From NCBI GenBank assembly GCA_022791755.1, contig JAAVZR010000021.1, positions 1-64,000 of the forward strand: a stretch of DNA of 64,000 nt, given 5' to 3'. Made by a program: the position numbers and the translations under genes. This document shows, piece by piece, positions 34,684-43,914 of the stretch (positions are counted from its first letter, which is position 1; each line of letters opens with the position of its first letter). The stretch is from Lachnospiraceae bacterium (GTDB lineage: Bacteria > Bacillota > Clostridia > Lachnospirales > Lachnospiraceae). The notes under the pieces were generated by a model. That model did not search any database. It was not told where the DNA came from and was given only the letters and a program-made list of their open reading frames with translations.

Positions 34684-36182
34684 AGACCTGTTTCGGTTTT
34701 ATCCATAGCCTTCCACTTTTCCACCACCTCGAAAAGCTTCTCCCCGTTGGACCCTTTAAAGAGCACCAGATCTCCCTCCCGGCATTGTCCCATGACCCAT
34801 TCTCCCGCCAGGAAGCGGTCCTCGAAGCATCTCACCGTAAGATCCGGATTTGTCTCCCGGGCTCCTCTGGCGATCTCTCCGGCCAGCTGTCCCACCGTGG
34901 CCAAAAGGCTCACGTCCGTCTCCCCCAGCGCCTTTCCCACCTCATAATGATAGCGTTTGGTCTCCGGTCCCAGCTCCCACATATCGGCCAGCACGGCCAT
35001 CTTTCTTCCCTGACTCTGCGCCATGGAAAGCGCCGTGAAGGCCGCTTTCATGGAATCCGGGCTGGCGTTATAGGCATCGTCGATAACGGAAATCCCCAGG
35101 GCAGGCAGCTTCACCCACTCCTGCCGGTGCGCCACGCCCCGAAAGTTCTCCAGCGCCTTTGCCGCATCCGGTATGGACAGACCCATCACACCGGCACAGG
35201 CCAGAGCTGCCAGGGCGTTTCTTACATGATGCAGCCCCACAGCCGGAAGGGACACAGTGAGCTCCCCGCCAGGATACGGCTCCCCCTTTTCGCCGGACCG
35301 CTCTGTGGGACAGCAGAGCCGGAATACGGTCCTTCCGTCCTGCACCTTCACCTGAGAGGCCCGATAATCATTGTGTTCCCCCAGCCCGTAGGTACGGATT
35401 TCATACCGCCCGACACAGGCGGCCAGTTCATCTGTCCCTATATCTGCCCCCGGCTTAAGCAAAGGATCGTCTCCGTTGAGAATCAGGACTCCGTCCTCCC
35501 TCATTCCGTCCATAATATGCAGCTTCTCCCGCAGAATATTGACCTGAGAGCCCAGCTGCTCGATATGGGAAATCCCGATGTTGGTGATCACGGCCACATG
35601 GAGACCGGCAATGGAGGCAATGCGCGTCATCTCTCCCGGCTGGCTCATCCCCAGCTCTATGACAGCCGCCTCGTATTCTTCCCCGATGCGGCTCAGCGTG
35701 ATGGGCACCCCCACCTGACTGTTGGCGTTGCCGGCAGTCTGAAAGGTGTGAAGTCCCGATGAGAGAGCCGTGGCAATCATAGCCCGGGTGCTGGTCTTGC
35801 CCACGCTGCCGGTCACCCCCACAAAGGGAATCCCCAGACGGTTCCGGCAGTATTTTCCCAGCTTTTGCAGCGCGCTGATCGTATCCTCCACGCGGATGAC
35901 CGCCGGATGACGGTCTTTCGTCCTCCCGGTCTCCTTCCACACATCCTCCAGCTCTTCCGCCGTGTCATGTTCGCTGGTAAAGGAGGTCGCCGCCCCGGCC
36001 GCAAAGGCTCCCGCCATAAAGCGGTGCCCATCCACCCGCCCGCCCCGCACCGGTACATACAGGTCCCCTGCCTTTATCAGTCTGGAATCCGTACAGATAT
36101 CCGTCACCGGTATGTCTCCCTCTCCGCACAGAAGCCGGCCTCCCACCGCTTCCGCGATCTGTCCTGCCGTCATACGTTCCAT
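34680..36182 (-). CDS. murF: UDP-MurNAc-tripeptide--D-Ala-D-Ala ligase
   Basis: The 500-residue Mur ligase has the P-loop GVTGSVGKTSTRAMIATALS near 120, ELGMSQPGEMTRIA near 172, HVRNALAALAC, and the C-terminal DDAYNASPDSMKAAF and GSNGEKLFEVVE. It adds D-Ala-D-Ala to the peptidoglycan precursor in the cytoplasm. It starts 2 nt after murE and is coupled to priA. Confidence 0.97.
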   Translation of the reverse strand: MERMTAGQIAEAVGGRLLCGEGDIPVTDICTDSRLIKAGDLYVPVRGGRVDGHRFMAGAFAAGAATSFTSEHDTAEELEDVWKETGRTKDRHPAVIRVEDTISALQKLGKYCRNRLGIPFVGVTGSVGKTSTRAMIATALSSGLHTFQTAGNANSQVGVPITLSRIGEEYEAAVIELGMSQPGEMTRIASIAGLHVAVITNIGISHIEQLGSQVNILREKLHIMDGMREDGVLILNGDDPLLKPGADIGTDELAACVGRYEIRTYGLGEHNDYRASQVKVQDGRTVFRLCCPTERSGEKGEPYPGGELTVSLPAVGLHHVRNALAALACAGVMGLSIPDAAKALENFRGVAHRQEWVKLPALGISVIDDAYNASPDSMKAAFTALSMAQSQGRKMAVLADMWELGPETKRYHYEVGKALGETDVSLLATVGQLAGEIARGARETNPDLTVRCFEDRFLAGEWVMGQCREGDLVLFKGSNGEKLFEVVEKWKAMDKTETGL

Positions 36183-36183
36183 A

Positions 36184-37668
36184 CTATTGCTCCTTTATTT
36201 TCTGCCGATAACCAAATTTCTCCAGAGCTGCCTCCACTTCCTCCCGGTCCAGAAAACGGCTCCTCACACCGCAGATCTCCTGATAGTCCTCATGTCCCTT
36301 GCCGATCACCGCGATGATATCGCCCTCCCGGGCGTGTTCTATGCTGTAAAATATCGCATCCCGCCGGTCCGGAATCTCCACGAACTTACCGCCGGTCTTA
36401 TCCATGCCCGTGCGGATATCGGCCATGATGTCTTCCACCTTCTCCCACCGGGAATTGTCCGCCGTGATAATGGACAGATCCGCCTTCTTTCCGCCGATCT
36501 CCCCCATCTCATAGCGGCGCAGCTTCGACCGGTTACCGCCGCAGCCAAAGACGCACACAAGACGTCCGGGATCATAGGACCTGAGCGTATCCAGCAGGCT
36601 TTCCATACTGACGGCATTGTGAGCATAGTCTACCAGAACCGCCAGCTTCTGTGACGCGTAGACGATCTCCATACGGCCGTCCACCGTGACCGTCCTCAGA
36701 GCCCGGAGCATGGGCTCCCGGCCGATTCCCATGGTCTCACACAGCGCAATGGCTGCCATGGCGTTATATACGTTGAAAAGCCCCGGAATATTCACCTCCA
36801 CCGAAAAACTGTCCCTTCCAGAGAGATGAAAGCCGATGCCCATGAAACCGTGCCGCGTCAGATAGTCCACATGGTCCGCTGTCCAGTCCGCCGGATGATT
36901 CATTCCAAAGGTCACCAGGCGGCAGCCGGCGTTTTTAACGACTTCGTCATAATGAGCGTCGTCCTGGTTTACGATCCCCACCAAAGAGCGGCGAAGCAGC
37001 TGCGACTTGTACTCCAGGTATTGTGCAAAGTCCTCATGCTCTCCCGGTCCGATATGATCCGGTGAGATATTGGTAAAGATGCCGTAATCAAACCGGAAGC
37101 CGTCCACCCGGTGAGTCATAAGTCCCTGGGACGACACCTCCATCACCGCGTACTCACAGCCGCTGTCTGCCATACAGCGAAACAGCCGCTGCACTTCGCA
37201 GGATTCCGGCGTCGTATTGACCGTAGGATAATGTTTTCCGTCTATGAAAGCGCCGTTTGTACCGATGAGTCCGGTCTTTTTGCCGGCTGCCTCCAGAATC
37301 TGCCTGACCATCGCGGCCGTGGTGGTCTTCCCTTTGGTTCCGGTGATCCCGATCACGGTCAGCTTCTTCGCCGGATCTCCATACCAGGCCGCCGAGATCT
37401 TTGCCAGAGCCGCCCGGCTGTCCTCCACCAGTACATAGGTCACCGTATCCGGCGTCTCAGTCATCCGCTCCGCCACGATCACAGCCGCCCCTGCCTTCAC
37501 CGCCTGGGGAATATACTCGTGGCCGTCCGTGCGGCTGCCCGTCAGCGCCACGAAAAGGCCTCCCTCAGACACCTGTCTTGAATCAATGGCCAGCCCGGTC
37601 ACCCTGGTCTCTTCGCTGCCCTGCGCCAGCCTGTACTCTGTCCTTCCCAATATATCCGCAAGAATCAT
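36184..37668 (-). CDS. murE: UDP-MurNAc-dipeptide ligase adding the third residue
   Basis: The 494-residue Mur ligase has GITGTKGKTTTAAMVRQIL near 112, GTNGAFIDG, NTTPES, EVSSQGL, and VFGCGGNRSKLRR near 385. The amino-acid specificity site reads ADNSRWEKVEDI, where meso-diaminopimelate enzymes usually have DNPR; this is one residue different, so DAP is likely but not certain. It is encoded 9 nt after ftsK and directly before murF. Confidence 0.95.
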   Translation of the reverse strand: MILADILGRTEYRLAQGSEETRVTGLAIDSRQVSEGGLFVALTGSRTDGHEYIPQAVKAGAAVIVAERMTETPDTVTYVLVEDSRAALAKISAAWYGDPAKKLTVIGITGTKGKTTTAAMVRQILEAAGKKTGLIGTNGAFIDGKHYPTVNTTPESCEVQRLFRCMADSGCEYAVMEVSSQGLMTHRVDGFRFDYGIFTNISPDHIGPGEHEDFAQYLEYKSQLLRRSLVGIVNQDDAHYDEVVKNAGCRLVTFGMNHPADWTADHVDYLTRHGFMGIGFHLSGRDSFSVEVNIPGLFNVYNAMAAIALCETMGIGREPMLRALRTVTVDGRMEIVYASQKLAVLVDYAHNAVSMESLLDTLRSYDPGRLVCVFGCGGNRSKLRRYEMGEIGGKKADLSIITADNSRWEKVEDIMADIRTGMDKTGGKFVEIPDRRDAIFYSIEHAREGDIIAVIGKGHEDYQEICGVRSRFLDREEVEAALEKFGYRQKIKEQ

Positions 37669-37677
37669 ATCCGCCTC

Positions 37678-40600
37678 CTACATAAGCCCCAGTTCCTGTA
37701 AAAGCTCCTCATACTGATTAATATCCATCAGGATCTCTCTGGCCTTGGTGCCGGCGTCCTCGCTGACCACACCGGCATCCGCCAGCTGGTCCATGATGCG
37801 GGCCGCCCGGTTAAATCCGATCCGAAATACCTGCTGGAGCCTGCCGATGGAAGCCTTCTGCTTCTCTATAATATAGCGGCCGGCTTTTGCGAAATACTCA
37901 TCCCGCTCCGGTCCGTCTCCCCCGGCGCCGGCTGCCGGCCCCTCGCCGCCAAGCCCCGACAGCCTGGCCTCCACAGCGCTGTCAAAGGCCAGACTCTCAT
38001 TGTTTTCCTTCAGGAACTCCACCACGGCCCCCACCTCCGTATCCGACACGAAAGCGCCCTGCACGCGTACCGGCTTCGGATAGCCGGAGGGGTAAAACAG
38101 CATATCGCCCTTGCCCAGCAGCTTCTCCGCTCCGTTCATATCAATGATCGTCCGGGAATCCACGCCGGAAGACACGGAAAAAGCGATCCGCGAGGGCACA
38201 TTGGCCTTAATCAGGCCGGTGATGACATTGACCGACGGCCTCTGGGTCGCTATGACCAGATGCAGTCCCGCCGCACGCGCCATCTGGGCCAGACGGCAGA
38301 TCGCATCCTCCACATCGCCGGGACTCACCATCATCAGATCCGCCAGCTCATCCACGATGATGACAATCTGGGGCACAGGATGAAAGTCCTCTTTATTTTT
38401 CTCCGCCTCTTCCTTAAGCTTCTCATTGTAGCCCTTCAGATCCCTTACATTCCATTCCGCAAACCTGCGGTAACGCTCCGTCATCTCCGCCACGGCCCAG
38501 CCCAGAGCGCCCGCAGCCTTCTTCGGGTCTGTCACCACCGGAATCATCAGATGGGGAATCCCGTTATAGATGCTCAGCTCCACCACCTTCGGATCCACCA
38601 TAATCAGGCGCACCTCCTCCGGCTTTGCCTTATATAATACGCTCATAATCAGCGTATTGATACAGACGGACTTACCGGAGCCGGTGGCGCCGGCGATCAG
38701 AAGATGAGGCATTTTGGCCAGATCCGTCACCACCACATCCCCTGAAATGTCCTTTCCCACCGCAAAGGCCAGCTTCGACGGATGCTCTGTAAAGGCTTTT
38801 GATTCCAGCACCTCCCGGAGAAACACCGTGGAATTTTCCTTGTTGGGCACCTCGATCCCCACGGAAGCTTTATTGGGAATCGGCGCCTCGATCCGGATAT
38901 CGGCAGCCGCCAGGTTCAGCTTGATATCGTCGGCCAGGCCTACGATCTTGCTGACCCGGACGCCCTGTTCCGGCTGTATCTCATAGCGGGTCACGGAAGG
39001 GCCGCAGCTGATATTCGTCACCGTGACGCCCACGCCGAAGTTCTGAAGCGTCGTCTCCAGCTTTCTAGCCGTCTCCCGCAGCTCTCTGTCAGAATTTTTT
39101 CGCTGGCCGTTTCCGCTCTTCATCAGATTATAGGGAGGACGGACATAGGGCTTCGGCGGCACAGGCGGCCGCTTTGTCTCCGGCTGTCCCGCCGAAGCCG
39201 CCGCTCTGCCGGAAGATATGCCTGCCTGTCCTCCATGCTGCGGCCATTTTTCCGGCTGAAGCGCCGTCTCGTCATAATCGGGCTTTTGGTACTTCTTCGG
39301 CGGCTCTTCCGGCTCCATGATTCCCAGCCGTCCGCCTCCCTGTGCTCCGGCCAGATGCACCGTATCTCCCATGGATCCACGGGGACCGTCATCCCCCCCG
39401 GCAGGCTCCTGCTTTGCCAGCCACTGCTCCATCCGCTTCCTGGTCAGCGGATCATCGTCAGGGTCGATATCCACCTCCACCACCTTGCCTCCGGCCGTCA
39501 CCACACGTTTCACATCGTCCGGCTCCGGCATCGCAACAGGAACGGCCGTCTTTGCCGCTTCTTCCCACGGCTTTATCTGCCATTCCTCCGGCTGCTCTCT
39601 CGGCTGCGTTTCTTCCTGTCCTTCTTTTCTCTGCTCTTCTTCCGGCTGCTTTGGCGCCTCTGTGCCGTCCCGGAGAAGATCCCGCAGATCCACCTCGTTC
39701 CCGGTGACAGGAACAGCGTCCCCGCCTTCGTCCTCTTCCCCCCAGATCACATGCTGTCTGGCGCCGGCGAACACGCTGCTGTGCAGAGAATCCAGCGCCT
39801 CCAGCTCAGCCAGAGTTCTCGTATCCTTCCGGGCTATCAGAACATCCTCATCCGAGGATAGCGCCATGGGCGGTTCTTCTTCCTTCTCAAAACCGATCCC
39901 TGAGATCCTGATCGGAGGCCGCTTTTCTTCCCGTGTCTCCTGCTCAGGCGCAGACTCTCTGGTATGCTGTTCCGAAGGCATGGCCGGCTCTTCTGGTTCT
40001 TCCACCCATACATCCTCCCGCTCTTCTTCATCCGGCTCTGCGCCGGCCTCCGGATCTCCCACCGTGGTATCCCAGGCCACGCCGGATACCTTCTGTTCCA
40101 GCCGGTAGCGGCGCTTCTCCTCCTCCCTGGCCGCATGGATCTCACGGCGTCTGGCCACATCCTCTCTGGCGGTGTCATAGACCTTCCTGCCTCCCCGTCC
40201 GATGGGCTCCAGCACGGAACGCTCCGTGATAAACACCGCCCCCATCACTGCCAGCAGAATCCCTATGATCCATGCCCCCAGCTTCCCTACAGCCGGACAC
40301 AGAAGCTTTAAAAAGAGTCCTCCCACTGCGCCTCCGCCCGGCTGCTTCGCCGACTGCGCATAATACTGCGCCACCGTCGCCGCCTGATCGAAATCTTTTG
40401 TGGTCATCAGGCCGATCAGACCGCAGGCCACAAAAAACAGCGCCACCGCCACCGCCAGCTTGACCATGGCTTTCGTATGATATCTGTTGGACAGATAAAA
40501 CAGAACCGCCGTAAACAATCCCACAGGAAACAGATAGCCCAGTATGCCGAACACCCCGCATTGTGCCTCGCGTATCGCCGTACCCGCCGCCCCGCACAGC

Positions 40601-40938
40601 CCCAGATTGCTCAGAAACAGCAGGAGGCATACGGCAAAAAGAGCCAGAATCAATATTTCTTTACCTACAAAGCTCTCGATCCCCAGCGGCTCCCGTCTCC
40701 TGTCGGCGCCTGCCGCCTTCTTTGTGCTCCTCCTGGCCGGCTGTTTCGCTCCCCTGCTCTGCGACGTCCGGCTCTGTGTTGTCCTGCTCTGTGAAGTTTT
40801 CTGTGACGATTTGTTCTGCGCCGTCTTCCTCTGCCCTGTTCCCGCAGAGGTTCTCTTAGGCGCCTTCTGACTTGCTCCGGCCACTTGCCTTTCCTCCCGT
40901 TTTGTTACGCCGCTAGAGCGGTTTTCTTCAGATTTCAT
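37678..40938 (-). CDS. ftsK: DNA translocase FtsK/SpoIIIE
   Basis: The 1086-residue protein starts MKSEENRSSGVTKREERQVA at 40938; the upstream in-frame extension overlaps the mutase gene. After a basic Thr/Ser/Lys-rich tail come four membrane segments (about 90-250), then a long Glu/Pro-rich linker (about 270-590) and the motor: LAFAVGKDISGD, Walker A GATGSGKSVCINTL near 740, Walker B VPQIVIIVDELADLMM and a C-terminal gamma domain (IGRLQQVFRIGFNRAARIMD) that reads KOPS/SRS sequences. It pumps chromosome ends through the septum. The ribosome site (GGAAA) is weak. It opens the long housekeeping run toward thiN. Confidence 0.95.
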   Translation of the reverse strand: MKSEENRSSGVTKREERQVAGASQKAPKRTSAGTGQRKTAQNKSSQKTSQSRTTQSRTSQSRGAKQPARRSTKKAAGADRRREPLGIESFVGKEILILALFAVCLLLFLSNLGLCGAAGTAIREAQCGVFGILGYLFPVGLFTAVLFYLSNRYHTKAMVKLAVAVALFFVACGLIGLMTTKDFDQAATVAQYYAQSAKQPGGGAVGGLFLKLLCPAVGKLGAWIIGILLAVMGAVFITERSVLEPIGRGGRKVYDTAREDVARRREIHAAREEEKRRYRLEQKVSGVAWDTTVGDPEAGAEPDEEEREDVWVEEPEEPAMPSEQHTRESAPEQETREEKRPPIRISGIGFEKEEEPPMALSSDEDVLIARKDTRTLAELEALDSLHSSVFAGARQHVIWGEEDEGGDAVPVTGNEVDLRDLLRDGTEAPKQPEEEQRKEGQEETQPREQPEEWQIKPWEEAAKTAVPVAMPEPDDVKRVVTAGGKVVEVDIDPDDDPLTRKRMEQWLAKQEPAGGDDGPRGSMGDTVHLAGAQGGGRLGIMEPEEPPKKYQKPDYDETALQPEKWPQHGGQAGISSGRAAASAGQPETKRPPVPPKPYVRPPYNLMKSGNGQRKNSDRELRETARKLETTLQNFGVGVTVTNISCGPSVTRYEIQPEQGVRVSKIVGLADDIKLNLAAADIRIEAPIPNKASVGIEVPNKENSTVFLREVLESKAFTEHPSKLAFAVGKDISGDVVVTDLAKMPHLLIAGATGSGKSVCINTLIMSVLYKAKPEEVRLIMVDPKVVELSIYNGIPHLMIPVVTDPKKAAGALGWAVAEMTERYRRFAEWNVRDLKGYNEKLKEEAEKNKEDFHPVPQIVIIVDELADLMMVSPGDVEDAICRLAQMARAAGLHLVIATQRPSVNVITGLIKANVPSRIAFSVSSGVDSRTIIDMNGAEKLLGKGDMLFYPSGYPKPVRVQGAFVSDTEVGAVVEFLKENNESLAFDSAVEARLSGLGGEGPAAGAGGDGPERDEYFAKAGRYIIEKQKASIGRLQQVFRIGFNRAARIMDQLADAGVVSEDAGTKAREILMDINQYEELLQELGLM

Positions 40939-40973
40939 TATATAGCTTTTCCGGGAAACTGTCAAAAAAGAAT

Positions 40974-42695
40974 CTACAGGGCTTCCAACGCCTCCTTCAG
41001 CCGATTCAGCCGTTCCTTCGCCTCCTCGTCGGAACCTCCCTTTACTCCGAAATAGTATTTGATCTTGGGCTCCGTCCCGGACGGGCGTACACAGCACCAG
41101 GCGCCTCCCTCCAGCTCATAGTACAGTACGTCGGAGGCAGGCAGACCGGTCCCGCCCGTCTGTCCGGTGGAACGCTCTGTGCGTACTCCCGCCTCATAGT
41201 CCCGCACGGCCAGCACCCGGCAGCCTCCCAGGCTCTCCGGCGGATTTTTCCGCAGATCCTGCATCCTCTCCCGAATTTCCTTCGCCCCGCTCATCCCTTT
41301 TCGCGTCAGGGTAAAGAGGCCCTCCCTGTACCAGCCATAGGTCTCATACATTTCTCTCATCACATCCCAGAGTGTCTTTCCCTGCCTCTTATAAAAGGCC
41401 GCCGCCTCGCAGAGCATCATGACTGCCACGCAGGCATCCTTATCCCTGGCATAAGTTCCGGCCAGACAGCCGTAACTCTCTTCCATTCCGAAGACATAGG
41501 TCCCGTCTTTTTCCTCTTCCATCAGACGGATCTGCTCGCCGATATATTTGAAGCCGGTCAGCACCTCCCGGATCTCTGCTCCCCAGGCCAGGGCCGCCTC
41601 TCTCACCATATCTGTGGTCACGATGGTTTTCACCACCACCGCGTCCGGCGGCAGTGTGCCGGCGAGACTCTTCTCCCGCAGAATATATTCCGCCATCAGC
41701 GTCCCAGACATATTGCCGGTAAAGCCGATGTACTCCCCGGTCTTCCTGTCCTTTACATAAACGCCCAGACGGTCCGCGTCCGGATCCGTGGCCAGAACAA
41801 TGTCCGCATCCTTTTCCTTCGCAAGCGCAAGGGCCAGCGTCCAGGCTTTCTCATCCTCGGGGTTGGGATAAGCCACGGTGGGAAAGGCTCCGTCCGGCAG
41901 CTCCTGCTCCTTCACCACATACACCTCTTCAAAGCCCAGCTCCTTTAAGACCCTTCTCACCGGCAGATTGCCTGTCCCGTGGAGAGGGGTATACACGATA
42001 CGGATATCCTTCGCCGCAGTACCGATCTGATCCCGATGAATGCTCTGCTCTTTCAGCCGCTCCATATAAGCATCGTCGATCTCTCTTCCGATGATCCGGT
42101 ACAGTCCCGCTTCCTTTGCTTCCTCTTGCGGCATGGTCCTGACCTGCGACAGATCCGTCACCTTCGCCACCTCAGCCAGAATATTCCTGTCATGGGGCGG
42201 CGTGATCTGAGCGCCATCTTCCCAGTAAACCTTATATCCGTTATACTCTCCGGGATTGTGACTGGCCGTGATCACGATCCCCGCCATACAATGTAAAAAA
42301 CGCACTGCAAAGGACAGCTCCGGCGTGGGCCGCAGACTGTCAAACAAAAATGTGCGGATTCCGTTGGCATTCAGGCACAGGGCCGCCTCCTCTGCAAATT
42401 CCGGTGACATTCTTCTGGAGTCAAAGGCGATGGCCACGCCCCTGTCCGAGCCTCCCATGGACCGGATATAATTGGCCAGCCCCTGGGTGGCCTGCCGGAC
42501 CGTATACCGGTTTATCCGGTTTGTCCCGGCGCCGATGACTCCCCGCAGACCTCCGGTCCCAAACTCCAGACGGCGGTAAAACCGGTCCTGTATCTCTGCC
42601 TCATCACCGGCTATGGATTTAAGCTCCGCCCGGGTCTCCTCATCAAAAAAAGGATCCGTACACCATTTCTCATAGATTTCCTTATAATGCTCCAT
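40974..42695 (-). CDS. phosphohexomutase (phosphoglucomutase/phosphomannomutase, PGM2-type)
   Basis: The 573-residue enzyme has the phosphoserine loop VITASHNPGEYNGYKVYW near 142, the metal loop LATDPDADRLGVYV near 305, GFKYIGEQI and the sugar-binding EESYG near 403, and a C-terminal phosphate-binding RPSGTEPKIKYY. Length matches the PGM2-like phospho-sugar mutases of Firmicutes. It follows mannose-6-phosphate isomerase with a 14-nt overlap, suggesting interconversion of mannose or glucose phosphates. Substrate preference cannot be told from the sequence. Confidence 0.93.
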   Translation of the reverse strand: MEHYKEIYEKWCTDPFFDEETRAELKSIAGDEAEIQDRFYRRLEFGTGGLRGVIGAGTNRINRYTVRQATQGLANYIRSMGGSDRGVAIAFDSRRMSPEFAEEAALCLNANGIRTFLFDSLRPTPELSFAVRFLHCMAGIVITASHNPGEYNGYKVYWEDGAQITPPHDRNILAEVAKVTDLSQVRTMPQEEAKEAGLYRIIGREIDDAYMERLKEQSIHRDQIGTAAKDIRIVYTPLHGTGNLPVRRVLKELGFEEVYVVKEQELPDGAFPTVAYPNPEDEKAWTLALALAKEKDADIVLATDPDADRLGVYVKDRKTGEYIGFTGNMSGTLMAEYILREKSLAGTLPPDAVVVKTIVTTDMVREAALAWGAEIREVLTGFKYIGEQIRLMEEEKDGTYVFGMEESYGCLAGTYARDKDACVAVMMLCEAAAFYKRQGKTLWDVMREMYETYGWYREGLFTLTRKGMSGAKEIRERMQDLRKNPPESLGGCRVLAVRDYEAGVRTERSTGQTGGTGLPASDVLYYELEGGAWCCVRPSGTEPKIKYYFGVKGGSDEEAKERLNRLKEALEAL

Positions 42696-43680
42696 CCTTC
42701 TGCTGCTCCCTATTCTCTCTGCAACCCTTATATCTGTCTCCCACGGTGGTCACCAGTACCTCACAGGCCCCTTTTATCTCATAGGCATGGCTACCGGCCG
42801 GCAGAAAGAAACTGTCTCCTTTGACAAAATCCTGAGCTTCTCCCTCACAGCAGATTTGCCCGCTTCCTTCGGTAATCAGGAAACAGGCAAAGGATGACTC
42901 ATCCACCGTCCCAGCCATTTTTTCTGCCATCCTGCCGTCCGAACTGATCCGGTCCACCGTAAAATATCCGCAGGATGCCAGATGCGGGCGACAGTTTACT
43001 TTCCTACCGGCAGGCCTGCGTTTCACCACATCCAGCGCCTTCTCTATGTGCAGTTCGCGCTGCCTGCCGTCCGCTCCCCGCCGTCCGTAATCATAGACCC
43101 GATATGTCACATTGGAATTCTGCTGAATCTCTGCCACCACGATATCTCTGCAGATCGCATGGATCGTACCGGCTTCGATAAAGAGCACGTCGCCCTTTTG
43201 CACCGGCGCCGCGTTAAGCACCTCCAAAAGAGTGCCCTCCCCGATCCTTTTTCTCAGCTCTTCCCGGCTGATCTCCTCCCTGAAACCGCAGTACAGAAAA
43301 GCATCCTCGCCGCAGTCCAGCACATACCACATCTCCGTCTTACCATTCTGTCCCTCGTGCTCTCTGGCATATCTGTCATCGGGATGAACCTGGATGGACA
43401 GATCATCCTTCGCGTCGATCAGCTTAATCAACAGGGGAAACTCCGTCATCCCTGCACAGTTTGTACCCAGGATCTCCCACCCCTCTGCTTCGATATACTC
43501 TTTAAGCGTCCGCCCCTTCCAGGGCCCGCCGGCGATACGGGACAGGCCGTCCGGATGGCAGGACAGCTCCCAGCTCTCCGCCAGAACTGCTCCGTCATAT
43601 TCCTTATGATAGTCATCCACCAGACGATGTCCTCCCCATATATAATCCTTATAGGCAGGTACCAGTTTTAAAAGCGCCAT
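42682..43680 (-). CDS. manA: class I mannose-6-phosphate isomerase
   Basis: The 332-residue cupin enzyme starts MALLKLVPAYKDYIWGGHRL, with AAGGAGG 4 nt before ATG. Zinc-site segments are LSIQVHPDDRYA near 96 and VLFIEAGTIHAICRDI near 165, with the C-terminal FFLPAGSHAYEI. It interconverts mannose-6-phosphate and fructose-6-phosphate. It has a good promoter 70 bp upstream and overlaps the mutase gene. Confidence 0.93.
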   Translation of the reverse strand: MALLKLVPAYKDYIWGGHRLVDDYHKEYDGAVLAESWELSCHPDGLSRIAGGPWKGRTLKEYIEAEGWEILGTNCAGMTEFPLLIKLIDAKDDLSIQVHPDDRYAREHEGQNGKTEMWYVLDCGEDAFLYCGFREEISREELRKRIGEGTLLEVLNAAPVQKGDVLFIEAGTIHAICRDIVVAEIQQNSNVTYRVYDYGRRGADGRQRELHIEKALDVVKRRPAGRKVNCRPHLASCGYFTVDRISSDGRMAEKMAGTVDESSFACFLITEGSGQICCEGEAQDFVKGDSFFLPAGSHAYEIKGACEVLVTTVGDRYKGCRENREQQKDGAL

Positions 43681-43746
43681 ACTTCCTCCTTGGCCTGTGT
43701 ATCATGCCGCTGTTCCCGGCAAAACATGCCTGTAAATCGTAACAAC

Positions 43747-43775
43747 ATTATACCTTATCCGACGTAGTCCGTCTA
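43747..43775 (-). promoter_or_regulatory. promoter of manA
   Basis: -35 TAGACG (43770-43775), 17-bp spacer and -10 TATAAT (43747-43752) on the minus strand. Confidence 0.6.
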
Positions 43776-43821
43776 CCCCGAAGGGGTTTAAATTTGTGGA
43801 GTGTGATCAATGGCACACCGC

Positions 43822-43858
43822 AAAAAAACTCCGGAAAGCGTTCGCCGGCGCTTTCCGG
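43822..43858 (-). terminator. terminator after the alpha-galactosidase gene
   Basis: CCGGAAAGCG pairs with CGCTTTCCGG (43831-43858) around a short loop. On the minus strand seven T follow, and on the plus strand GTTTTCCTTTTTT follows, so it may work in both directions. It lies 57 bp past the alpha-galactosidase stop. Confidence 0.85.
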
Positions 43859-43914
43859 GTTTTCCTTTTTTGGTATATTTGTCCGTATAGCTATGGAGAT
43901 CCCGCTCTGATCTG

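Noticed and set aside
40939-41097. FtsK start 53 codons further upstream
   Set aside because: That region is the antisense-like overlap with the mutase gene end and has no ribosome site; MKSEEN at 40938 fits the neighbour spacing.
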